NCBI GenBank assembly: GCA_020445005.1
Contig: JAGRHM010000013.1
Coordinates: forward strand, 1-15,357
Origin: Candidatus Competibacteraceae bacterium
GTDB taxonomy: Bacteria; Pseudomonadota; Gammaproteobacteria; Competibacterales; Competibacteraceae
Length of the DNA stretch: 15,357 nucleotides
Reading direction: 5' to 3'
Part shown: one piece after another, positions 7,425-13,821 of the stretch
Layout of the letters: every line of letters starts with the position of its first letter
Position numbering within the stretch: position 1 is the first letter of the stretch
The notes under the pieces: model-generated
Seen by the model: only the letters and a program-made list of their open reading frames with translations
The model's database searches: none
What the model was told of the DNA's origin: nothing
Program-made: the position numbers and the translations under genes

Positions 7425-8813
7425 ATGTCTGAACGCCGCCTGTTTGTCCTTGACACAAACGTGCTGATGCACGACCCCACGGCCATGTTTCGCTTTCAGG
7501 AACATGACATCTATTTGCCAATGATGGTGCTGGAGGAACTGGACCACGCTAAGAAAGGCGTCTCCGAAGTAGCCCGTAATGTCCGACAGGTGAGTCGGTT
7601 TCTCAATGACCTCGTTGCCGACGCGCGTCAGGAGGAGATCGAAAAAGGACTGCCGTTACCCGGCGCGTTGAGTCCGCAAGGCGAATCGACCAGCGGCCGG
7701 TTATATTTTCAAACCCGTCCCATCCGACTCAGTCCTTCGATCCCGCTGCCGGGCAATGCCCCAGATAACGACATTCTGGGCATGGCGCTGACCTTGCAAC
7801 AGGATCATCCGCTGCATCAGGTCACGCTGGTGTCCAAGGACATCAATCTGCGGATCAAGGCTGCTCTTCTCGGCATCCATGCCGAGGATTACTACAATGA
7901 TCAGGCGCTGGATGACGTTAATCTGCTATATGGCGGTATTTGGGATTTGCCTGAGGATTTCTGGGACACGCATGGCCGGGAACTGGATTCCTGGAAGGAA
8001 AGCGGGCGCACCTTCTACCGGGTCAGGGGACCCGATGTAGCGAACTGGCATCCGAATCAAGGTCTGCTTCCTGTTGATGACAGCCCGGCTTTCATTGTCC
8101 GCCAACGGCGCGGCCAAGAGGCGATTATTGAAATCCTCAAGGACTACACTGCGCCCAGTCATGCTGTTTGGGGCATGACCGCCCGTAACCGCGAGCAGAA
8201 TTTCGCCCTCAACCTGTTGCTGGATAGCGAGATTGATTTCGTCACCTTACTGGGCGCCGCCGGCACGGGTAAAACCTTGCTGACCCTGGCGGCTGGACTG
8301 ACGCAGGTGCTGGATATCAAGCGCTACCGGGAAATCATTATGACCCGGGTTACTGTGCCGGTCGGCGAAGATATTGGGTTTCTGCCCGGCACTGAGGAGG
8401 AGAAAATGACGCCCTGGATGGGGGCGCTGATGGACAATCTGGAGGTGCTGGCGCCCCAGGAAGGTGGGGAATGGGGCCGCGCCGCCACCGCTGACCTGTT
8501 GAGCAGCCGGATCAAGATTCGCTCACTCAACTTCATGCGCGGTCGAACCTTTCAGAGCAAGTACCTGATCCTCGACGAGGCGCAAAATCTGACGCCCAAA
8601 CAGATGAAAACCCTGATCACCCGCGCCGGTCCCGGCACTAAGGTTATCTGCCTGGGCAATATTGCCCAGATCGATACCCCCTATCTCTCGGAAACCACCT
8701 CCGGCCTGACATTCGTGGTGGATCGTTTCAAGGACTGGCCGCATGGCGGACACGTCACGTTGCGGCGCGGGGAACGGTCGCGCTTAGCGGAATTTGCCTC
8801 CGAACAATTGTAA
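7425..8813 (+). CDS. phoH2: PIN-PhoH (PhoH2-type) ribonuclease/helicase-like protein
   Basis: This 462-residue protein fuses an N-terminal PIN domain to a C-terminal PhoH ATPase, the PhoH2 (YlaK-like) architecture; characterised members have RNase and RNA-unwinding activity. The PIN domain begins at once with FVLDTNVLMHDP (D10, N12), continues with LEELDHAKKG and includes the acidic DNDILGMAL segment. The PhoH domain has Walker A GAAGTGKT (277-284, K283) and Walker B LILDEAQN (D384, E385), with the family motifs GFLPGTEEEKM and TPKQMKTLITRAG. Length fits the family. It lies 11 bases after gcvR and 11 bases before cls, probably co-transcribed, though no functional link between the three is obvious. 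It is distinct from the shorter PhoH/YbeZ proteins, which lack the PIN domain. Confidence 0.93.
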   Translation: MSERRLFVLDTNVLMHDPTAMFRFQEHDIYLPMMVLEELDHAKKGVSEVARNVRQVSRFLNDLVADARQEEIEKGLPLPGALSPQGESTSGRLYFQTRPIRLSPSIPLPGNAPDNDILGMALTLQQDHPLHQVTLVSKDINLRIKAALLGIHAEDYYNDQALDDVNLLYGGIWDLPEDFWDTHGRELDSWKESGRTFYRVRGPDVANWHPNQGLLPVDDSPAFIVRQRRGQEAIIEILKDYTAPSHAVWGMTARNREQNFALNLLLDSEIDFVTLLGAAGTGKTLLTLAAGLTQVLDIKRYREIIMTRVTVPVGEDIGFLPGTEEEKMTPWMGALMDNLEVLAPQEGGEWGRAATADLLSSRIKIRSLNFMRGRTFQSKYLILDEAQNLTPKQMKTLITRAGPGTKVICLGNIAQIDTPYLSETTSGLTFVVDRFKDWPHGGHVTLRRGERSRLAEFASEQL

Positions 8814-8824
8814 GTGGTTGCTGG

Positions 8825-10258
8825 ATGACCGAGCCTCTGTTCGCTGTACTGTCACTGGCTTGGCTGCTATGGATTGCTCTGGTGGCCGTTGGACTCATCC
8901 TGGAGCGCCGCTCGCCGGCGGCGACTCTGGCCTGGTTGCTGGCGCTGCTGTTCATGCCCTACTTCGGCTTCCTGGTCTATCTGCTGTTCGGGCCGCGGCG
9001 GCTGCGTCGACGCCGGCTGCGCTATGGCCGCGCCCGCGAACGCCTGATTCAATCCACCCGTGACCTGCGCCCCGATCACGCCATCCCGGAAGGTTTCCCG
9101 AACGCCGGACTTGAACGGCAAATCGCCCTGCTGCTGGCCCGGATTGGTCAGGGCGCTCCGGTACCGGCAACCGGCGTTACCGTATTGGAAACGGGCGACG
9201 CTTGCTATGAAGCCATCGAAACCGCTCTCGTCGCCGCTCAGCATCACATTCATTTGGAATACTACACTTGGCAACCGGACCCAGTTGGTGTCCGTCTACG
9301 CGATGTGTTGATCGAAAAAGCTCGCAGCGGCGTCCAGGTGCGGCTGTTGCTCGATGCGATTGGTTCCGACCGGGTCAATCACCGCTTTTTAAAGCCGTTG
9401 CAGAATGCCGGAGTCCAGGTCGCCTGGTTTAACCCGATTGGTCTGCGTCGATTCCGTCTGAAATACGTCAACTTTCGCACCCACCGCAAAATTGCGGTCT
9501 GCGATGGACAGGTGGGTTTCACGGGCGGCATTAATATTAGTGATGAACATAGTCAGATCCATCGCGGTAATCAGGCTTGGCGCGATACGCACCTGCGCAT
9601 CGAAGGTGAGCCGGTTCACCGACTACAATTCATTTTCCTGGAAGACTGGTATTTCGCTACCGATTGCGCCCCTTTTGAAGATGAGTTTTTCCCTCGTTTT
9701 GCCGCGACTACCGGTCATTGGCTGCAGATCGTCGAATCTGGTCCTGATAACAACCGCGACGCCATCGCCAAGCTCTATTTCGCCGCCATTGCCGGCGCGC
9801 AACGACAAGTACTGCTCGCCACGCCTTATTTCGTCCCTAGCGAAGCGCTGACGACCGCACTGGTCACCGCTGCATTACGCGGAGTAAACGTGCAAGTACT
9901 GGCGCCCAAGAGTAGCGATTCACGATTGGTCACCGCCGCGGCCCGCAGCTATTACGACGAACTGGTCAGCGCCGGCGTCGCGATCCACGAATATGGCCCG
10001 CCGATGCTGCACGCCAAGCTGATGGTGGTCGATGGACGGATCGCCGCAGTGGGCAGCGCCAATTTTGATAACCGGAGCTTGACGCTCAACTTCGAGGTCA
10101 TGGCGGTGCTTTACGATGCGAAACTGGCGGCGTGGTTGGCCCGCAGCTTCGCCAATGACCTGTGTTGCGCCAGCCGGTATGTCAAACCCGGTCGGCGGGC
10201 GACGTTGGGTCAGCGGTTGGGCGAATCCACGGCGCGACTCTTATCACCCTTGTTATAG
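8825..10258 (+). CDS. cls: cardiolipin synthase (ClsA-type phospholipase D family)
   Basis: Bacterial ClsA-type enzymes join two phosphatidylglycerols into cardiolipin plus glycerol at the inner membrane. The 477-residue protein (E. coli ClsA is 486) starts with two hydrophobic segments (about 5-26 and 32-55). A very basic RRLRRRRLRYGR stretch follows, as expected for a membrane anchor facing the cytoplasm. Two phospholipase D HKD motifs are complete: H220-K222-D227 (THRKIAVCD, followed by GGINISDE) and H396-K398-D403 (HAKLMVVD, followed by GSANFDNRS). The start lies 11 bases after phoH2. Its stop codon directly abuts the stop codon of the convergent perM. The clsA/clsC distinction rests on the membrane helices and length; ClsA type is favoured. 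Confidence 0.93.
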   Translation: MTEPLFAVLSLAWLLWIALVAVGLILERRSPAATLAWLLALLFMPYFGFLVYLLFGPRRLRRRRLRYGRARERLIQSTRDLRPDHAIPEGFPNAGLERQIALLLARIGQGAPVPATGVTVLETGDACYEAIETALVAAQHHIHLEYYTWQPDPVGVRLRDVLIEKARSGVQVRLLLDAIGSDRVNHRFLKPLQNAGVQVAWFNPIGLRRFRLKYVNFRTHRKIAVCDGQVGFTGGINISDEHSQIHRGNQAWRDTHLRIEGEPVHRLQFIFLEDWYFATDCAPFEDEFFPRFAATTGHWLQIVESGPDNNRDAIAKLYFAAIAGAQRQVLLATPYFVPSEALTTALVTAALRGVNVQVLAPKSSDSRLVTAAARSYYDELVSAGVAIHEYGPPMLHAKLMVVDGRIAAVGSANFDNRSLTLNFEVMAVLYDAKLAAWLARSFANDLCCASRYVKPGRRATLGQRLGESTARLLSPLL

Positions 10259-11329
10259 CGCAGTCGGCTGTTCGACGACTGTTGCCTGACGCGGCCAGGC
10301 TTTGATCAGCGATTGCACCACAGTCGCCAGTGGAATCGCGAAAAACACCCCCCAAAATCCCCACAGTCCGCCAAAGACCAGCACCGCGACGATGATAGCA
10401 ATCGGATGCAAATCCACGACCTCGGAAAATAGCAACGGCACCAGCACATTGCCATCCAGACCCTGAATCACCAGATAAACGCCCAGCAGCCACAGGAACT
10501 CTGAACCCCAACCCCATTGAAAGAACGCCACCAGCGCGACCGGAATGGTCACTACCACTGCTCCGATATAGGGCACGATCACCGACAACCCCACCATCAA
10601 CGCCAGCAACATGGAGAACTGCAACCCCATATAGATGAAAGCGGCGAAAGTTACTATCCAGACCACCAGGATTTCCAGAAACTTGCCGCGCACATAGTTG
10701 CCCATTTGCCGGTCGATCTCGCGCCAGACCTGCTGCGCCAGGGTGTGATCGTGCGGGAGAAATCCATGCACCCAATCCAGGATCAACCGCTTGTCCTTAA
10801 GGAAAAAAAACACCAGGAGGGGCAGCAACACCAGATAGATGATCGCGGTAATAAACCCCATGCCCGCCGCCAGCGACCAAGACACGATATTTTGACCCCA
10901 GGTAGCGATTTCCGCCCGCACGGCGTTGATGACTTCCAACACCTGCACCTCGGTGATGAAATCCGGGTACATAGCCGGTAGGCTGAGCAGCAGATTTTGG
11001 CCCTGGACAATCATGGTTGGTAACTGCTGAATCAATTGCGTCAACTGTCGCGAAGCTAATGGCAGCAGGCCAAACAAGGCGAAAAATACAAAAGCCATGA
11101 ACAGGATGAACACGACCACCACTGCCAGCAGGCGCGGTGCCCGCAACCGACGCTCCAGTGCCTGCACGATGCCTTCCAGAAGATAGGCAATCACGATGCT
11201 GGCCAGCACCGGCGCCAGATCGCGGCCCATTACCAGGATTACGCTGGCGCCGAGCACCAACACGACGGTCAGAATAACGGCCTGGGGATCGTGAAAAAAT
11301 CGTTCAAACCACTCGCTGAGGATTTTCAT
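10253..11329 (-). CDS. perM: AI-2E/PerM family permease
   Basis: This 358-residue inner-membrane protein belongs to the AI-2E transporter (PerM/YdgG, formerly UPF0118) family, whose members have been linked to AI-2 or ion export; its own substrate cannot be read from sequence. Hydrophobic segments lie at about 17-34, 38-55, 66-92, 153-177, 215-235, 238-262, 263-290 and 307-345. A long soluble loop runs from about 93 to 150. Family signatures visible are PYIGA (253-257) and DGNVLVPLLFSEVVDLHP beginning at 292. The ATG has AAAGG at suitable spacing on the minus strand. Immediately upstream, a 70-codon open frame ends in ATGA overlapping this start. It converges on cls, with the two stop codons adjacent. 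Confidence 0.93.
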   Translation of the reverse strand: MKILSEWFERFFHDPQAVILTVVLVLGASVILVMGRDLAPVLASIVIAYLLEGIVQALERRLRAPRLLAVVVVFILFMAFVFFALFGLLPLASRQLTQLIQQLPTMIVQGQNLLLSLPAMYPDFITEVQVLEVINAVRAEIATWGQNIVSWSLAAGMGFITAIIYLVLLPLLVFFFLKDKRLILDWVHGFLPHDHTLAQQVWREIDRQMGNYVRGKFLEILVVWIVTFAAFIYMGLQFSMLLALMVGLSVIVPYIGAVVVTIPVALVAFFQWGWGSEFLWLLGVYLVIQGLDGNVLVPLLFSEVVDLHPIAIIVAVLVFGGLWGFWGVFFAIPLATVVQSLIKAWPRQATVVEQPTAL

Positions 11330-11538
11330 AAAGCCTTTATATGTTGGTTTTCATTCTGAACGATGTTAGCAATAAAGTCGCTCTCCTCCCAACCGAACGA
11401 TAGAGGATTCCCGAACCGTCGTCGCCGGTCGTGGTCTATGAGTTCTCGGAACTGCTTTAGTGCATCGCGCCAAAACAGTGCAATAAGGGCTGTATCCCGC
11501 TGTTCTAATACGAACCTGAGCGACGGTTCAGGAGTCGT
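11326..11538 (-). pseudogene. probable remnant of a small gene coupled to perM
   Basis: A minus-strand frame runs open for 70 codons between an in-frame TGA (11539-11541) and a TGA at 11326-11328, which overlaps the perM ATG in an ATGA arrangement typical of coupled genes. The translation looks protein-like, for example ALIALFWRDALKQFRELI and GNPLSFGWEESDFIANIVQ. The opposite-strand frame at 11363-11602 is serine/arginine-rich junk by comparison. No ATG, GTG or TTG occurs in the frame. A one-base slip near 11530 would join it to CTG-AAC-GAC-TCC just upstream. I do not recognise the family. A decayed or frameshifted gene, a non-canonical start, or chance are all possible. Confidence 0.4.
11461..11482 (-). 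promoter_or_regulatory. candidate NtrC enhancer site
   Basis: Read on the minus strand this contains TGCACTGTTTTGGCGCG, close to the enterobacterial NtrC sites upstream of glnA (GCACT, five variable bases, GGTGC); the one core deviation is GCGC for GTGC. It lies about 215 bases upstream of the inferred sigma54 start of prkA, a workable enhancer distance. It also falls inside a possible coding remnant on the minus strand, so the resemblance may be accidental. Confidence 0.35.
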
Positions 11539-11545
11539 TCAGGTT
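11513..11545. repeat. inverted and direct TCAGG repeats, operator-like
   Basis: AACCTGA (11513-11519) and TCAGGTT (11539-11545) form an inverted repeat extended inward by CGAC/GTCG. This gives a potential 12-bp stem with one G-T pair and a 9-base loop. A further TTCAGG at 11527-11532 repeats that at 11538-11543 with exact 11-base phasing. No T tract follows on either strand, so a protein-binding site is more likely than a terminator. The binding factor is unknown. Confidence 0.45.
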
Positions 11546-11593
11546 ATAAAAACAAATATAAATCTTTTATTTTTATATATTTATGAAAAATAT
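11544..11593. other. 50-base AT-rich stretch, possible DNA bend
   Basis: 47 of 50 bases are A or T, in sharp contrast to the GC-rich surroundings. The stretch lies roughly 95-145 bases upstream of the inferred prkA start, between the NtrC-like site and the sigma54 promoter, where IHF or intrinsic bending usually helps looping. I could not find a good IHF consensus match. It could also supply -10 elements for perM, but no -35 partner was convincing. Confidence 0.5.
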
Positions 11594-11660
11594 CCCTGTT
11601 GATCGCCACCTGGGACTCATTCGCACCGCCGGATCCGCTTTTTATCCATAATAACTAGGA

Positions 11661-11677
11661 TTGGTCCGTTAATTGCT
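11661..11677 (+). promoter_or_regulatory. sigma54 (-24/-12) promoter of prkA operon
   Basis: TTGGTCCGTTAATTGCT matches the RpoN consensus TGGCAC-N5-TTGCW. GG at 11663-11664 and GC at 11675-11676 have exactly the required spacing, TTGCT is a full -12 element, and the -24 element differs at two bases. Transcription would start near 11688, giving a leader of about 195 nt before the prkA ATG. In E. coli yeaGH is reported to be NtrC/nitrogen-responsive, which fits the finding. Confidence 0.7.
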
Positions 11678-11729
11678 GCATTTTCTCTCAGAAGCGTCTG
11701 CGAGAAAGTTAAACCGCAGCCCAGCACCG

Positions 11730-11750
11730 CCGAGGACCGAGGACCGAGGA
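11730..11750 (+). repeat. three tandem copies of CCGAGGA in prkA leader
   Basis: Three perfect 7-bp copies of CCGAGGA lie within the inferred prkA leader. The third GGA would sit in the loop of a possible hairpin (GGACCG 11741-11746 with CGGTCT 11756-11761, loop AGGAACAGG). GGA motifs in loops resemble CsrA/RsmA sites, but this is inference; replication slippage alone can produce such a repeat. Confidence 0.6.
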
Positions 11751-11760
11751 ACAGGCGGTC

Positions 11761-11783
11761 TCCAGCCTGCATCACCGGCTGGA
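11761..11783 (+). other. hairpin in prkA leader
   Basis: TCCAGCC (11761-11767) and GGCTGGA (11777-11783) are perfect inverted repeats around a 9-base loop, a stable RNA hairpin within the inferred leader. No T tract follows, so it is not an intrinsic terminator. Confidence 0.45.
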
Positions 11784-11800
11784 ATCCGACGCACGGATCG

Positions 11801-11828
11801 AGGGAGGAATGAACCCATGTTGATCTAA
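11801..11828 (+). other. strong RBS and three-codon mini-ORF in prkA leader
   Basis: AGGGAGGA (11801-11808) is followed after eight bases by ATG-TTG-ATC-TAA (11817-11828), encoding MLI. It is a better ribosome binding site than that of prkA itself. A second ATG (11809) overlaps the site and is unlikely to be used. It could be a regulatory upstream ORF, a site for ribosome loading, or a remnant of an older gene start. Confidence 0.4.
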
Positions 11829-11837
11829 CAGCCTTGA

Positions 11838-11859
11838 GCGGAAGCAATGATGCTTTCGC
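11838..11859 (+). promoter_or_regulatory. leader hairpin just upstream of the prkA RBS
   Basis: GCGGAAGCA (11838-11846) pairs with TGCTTTCGC (11851-11859) around the four-base loop ATGA: nine pairs, one of them G-U. It ends ten bases before the prkA Shine-Dalgarno sequence. It could protect the 5' end, help position ribosomes, or take part in translational control. It lacks a T tract. Confidence 0.5.
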
Positions 11860-11869
11860 GACCCTGATA

Positions 11870-11875
11870 GAGAGG
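11870..11875 (+). promoter_or_regulatory. prkA ribosome binding site, decides the start
   Basis: GAGAGG lies eight bases before the ATG at 11884 but only two bases before the in-frame ATG at 11878. The 11884 start therefore fits both the spacing and the family N terminus (MKIF here, MNIF in E. coli YeaG). Confidence 0.75.
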
Positions 11876-11883
11876 TTATGACC

Positions 11884-13806
11884 ATGAAAATTTTCAACCG
11901 CTACCTGTCGCGCTATGAAGAGAGCCGCGAAGAGGTGCTCACTCTCCAGGAGTATCTGGAGCTGTGCAAGACTGACCCCACCGCCTACGCCAGCGCCGCC
12001 GAGCGGCTGCTCAAAGCGGTTGGCGAACCGGAACTGGTGGATACCCGGAACGATCCTCGCCTGTCGCGCATCTTCCAGAACAAAGTGCTCAAGCTCTATC
12101 CCGCCTTTGAGGAATTCTACGGGATGGAGGACTGCATCGAACAGATTGTGTCCTATCTCCGTCACGCCGCGCAGGGTCTGGAGGAAAAGAAGCAGATTCT
12201 CTATCTGCTGGGTCCGGTGGGCGGCGGAAAATCGTCGTTGGCTGAACGACTCAAGCAGTTGATGGAGCGCGTACCGTTCTACGCCATTAAGGATTCGCCG
12301 GTGTTTGAATCGCCGCTCGGGCTGTTTAATCCCGAGGAAGACGGTCCGATCCTGGAAGAGGATTATGGCATTCCCAGTCGTTACCTGCGCCATATCATGT
12401 CGCCGTGGGCGGCCAAGCGCCTGCAGGAATACAACGGCGATATCACCCGCTTCAAAGTGGTCAAGTTGCGTCCTTCAATCCTGCATCAGATTGCCGTCGC
12501 TAAAACTGAACCGGGCGACGAGAATAACCAGGACATCTCCTCGCTGGTCGGCAAGGTCGACATCCGCAAGCTGGAGCATTTCGCCCAAAACGACCCGGAC
12601 GCCTACAGCTTCTCCGGCGCCTTGTGCCGCGCCAATCGCGGACTCATGGAATTTGTCGAGATGTTCAAAGCGCCGATCAAGGTATTGCATCCCCTGCTCA
12701 CCGCCACCCAGGAAGGCAATTACAACAGCACCGAGGGTCTGTCAGCCATCCCCTACGAGGGTATCATCCTGGCGCACTCCAATGAATCAGAATGGCAGTC
12801 CTTCAAGAACAACAAGAATAATGAGGCGTTCCTGGATCGCGTCTATATCGTCAAAGTGCCCTATTGCCTGCGGGTGTCGGACGAGGTCAGGATTTACCAG
12901 AAGTTGTTGACCCATAGCTCCTTATCGCAAGCGCCCTGCGCGCCCGGCACTTTGGAAATGCTGGCGCAGTTCTCGACCCTGACCCGCATCAAGGAACCGG
13001 AAAACTCCAGCATCTTCTCCAAGATGCGCGTCTACGACGGCGAAAATCTCAAGGACACCGATCCCAAAGCCAAGTCGATGCAGGAATACCGCGACTACGC
13101 TGGTGTCGATGAAGGCATGACCGGCATTTCCACCCGCTTCGCCTTCAAGATTCTGTCGCAGGTCTTCAACTTCGATCATGCCGAGGTCGCCGCTAACCCG
13201 GTCCATCTGCTTTACGTGCTGGAGCGGCAGATTGAGCGCGAGCAGTTCGCCCCCGAGGTTGAGGAGCGCTATCTGTCCTATCTCAAGGGCTATTTGGCAC
13301 CGCGCTACGCCGAATTTATCGGCAAGGAACTTCAACAGGCCTATCTGGAGTCTTATTCCGAGTATGGGCAGAACATTTTCGACCGCTACGTGACCTACGC
13401 TGACTTCTGGATTCAGGATCAGGAATACCGCGATCCCGACACCGGCGAATCCTTCGACCGGTCGGCGCTCAACACGGAACTGGAGAAGATCGAGAAACCG
13501 GCCGGCATCAGTAATCCCAAGGATTTCCGCAACGAAATCGTCAACTTCGTGCTGCGAGCCAAGGCCAAGAACGCGGGCAAGAACCCGGCCTGGACCAGTT
13601 ATGAAAAACTGCGAGCGGTGATCGAAAAGAAGATGTTCTCGACCACCGAGGATTTGCTGCCGGTGATCAGCTTCAACACCAAGGCCAGCGCCGATGAGCA
13701 GAAAAAGCATGCCGAATTTGTGGACCGGATGGTCGCCAAAGGCTACACGGCCAAACAGGTGCGGCTGTTGTCCGACTGGTACCTGCGGGTCCGCAAGGCA
13801 TCCTGA
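11884..13806 (+). CDS. prkA: PrkA/YeaG AAA+ serine protein kinase family protein
   Basis: PrkA (YeaG in E. coli, 644 aa) is an AAA+-type protein named as a serine kinase; the B. subtilis member has been reported to act as a Lon-like protease, so its biochemistry is unsettled. In E. coli YeaG works in nitrogen-starvation and stress survival. The 640-residue product has the PrkA AAA core with Walker A GPVGGGKS (110-117, K116). It is nearly collinear with E. coli, including SPWAAKRL, TEPGDENNQDIS, KAPIKVLHPLLTATQEGNYN and the closing VRLLSDWYLRVRK. The C-terminal third is the PrkA kinase-like domain. It is the first gene of prkA-yeaH-spoVR, behind a sigma54-type promoter and long leader. No truncation or frameshift is seen. 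Confidence 0.96.
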   Translation: MKIFNRYLSRYEESREEVLTLQEYLELCKTDPTAYASAAERLLKAVGEPELVDTRNDPRLSRIFQNKVLKLYPAFEEFYGMEDCIEQIVSYLRHAAQGLEEKKQILYLLGPVGGGKSSLAERLKQLMERVPFYAIKDSPVFESPLGLFNPEEDGPILEEDYGIPSRYLRHIMSPWAAKRLQEYNGDITRFKVVKLRPSILHQIAVAKTEPGDENNQDISSLVGKVDIRKLEHFAQNDPDAYSFSGALCRANRGLMEFVEMFKAPIKVLHPLLTATQEGNYNSTEGLSAIPYEGIILAHSNESEWQSFKNNKNNEAFLDRVYIVKVPYCLRVSDEVRIYQKLLTHSSLSQAPCAPGTLEMLAQFSTLTRIKEPENSSIFSKMRVYDGENLKDTDPKAKSMQEYRDYAGVDEGMTGISTRFAFKILSQVFNFDHAEVAANPVHLLYVLERQIEREQFAPEVEERYLSYLKGYLAPRYAEFIGKELQQAYLESYSEYGQNIFDRYVTYADFWIQDQEYRDPDTGESFDRSALNTELEKIEKPAGISNPKDFRNEIVNFVLRAKAKNAGKNPAWTSYEKLRAVIEKKMFSTTEDLLPVISFNTKASADEQKKHAEFVDRMVAKGYTAKQVRLLSDWYLRVRKAS

Positions 13807-13821
13807 CGGAGGACATTTCTT

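Larger units (their letters stand above)
11330..11883. other. perM-prkA intergenic region, overview
   Basis: This 554-base region between divergent perM and prkA contains no intact recognisable gene. From left to right it holds the minus-strand remnant frame (11326-11538), an NtrC-like site inside it (11461-11482) and a TTCAGG repeat cluster (11513-11545). It then holds an AT-rich stretch (11544-11593) and a sigma54-type promoter (11661-11677). The inferred prkA leader (from about 11688) contains tandem repeats, hairpins and a mini-ORF. I see nothing specific at 11594-11660. Confidence 0.7.

Noticed and set aside
6793..7521. 242-residue minus-strand ORF opposite gcvR
   Set aside because: Antisense to a well-supported gcvR, ending in the divergent promoter region; composition unlike a real protein.
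11513..11545. Intrinsic terminator reading of the TCAGG hairpin
   Set aside because: No T tract follows on either strand, and the position is upstream of both flanking genes.
11363..11602. 79-residue plus-strand ORF in the perM-prkA spacer
   Set aside because: Serine/arginine-rich translation with an AT-rich tail and no ribosome site; the minus-strand frame over the same bases looks more protein-like.
11610..11626. Second sigma54-like sequence (CTGGGACTCATTCGCAC)
   Set aside because: The GG to GC distance is one or two bases short, which is not tolerated by sigma54.
11878..11883. First ATG of prkA at 11878
   Set aside because: Only two bases separate it from the GAGAGG ribosome site, and the ATG at 11884 matches the family N terminus.
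11617..12393. 258-residue minus-strand ORF across the prkA start
   Set aside because: It is the antisense shadow of prkA and the leader; no family resemblance, while prkA on the plus strand is unambiguous.
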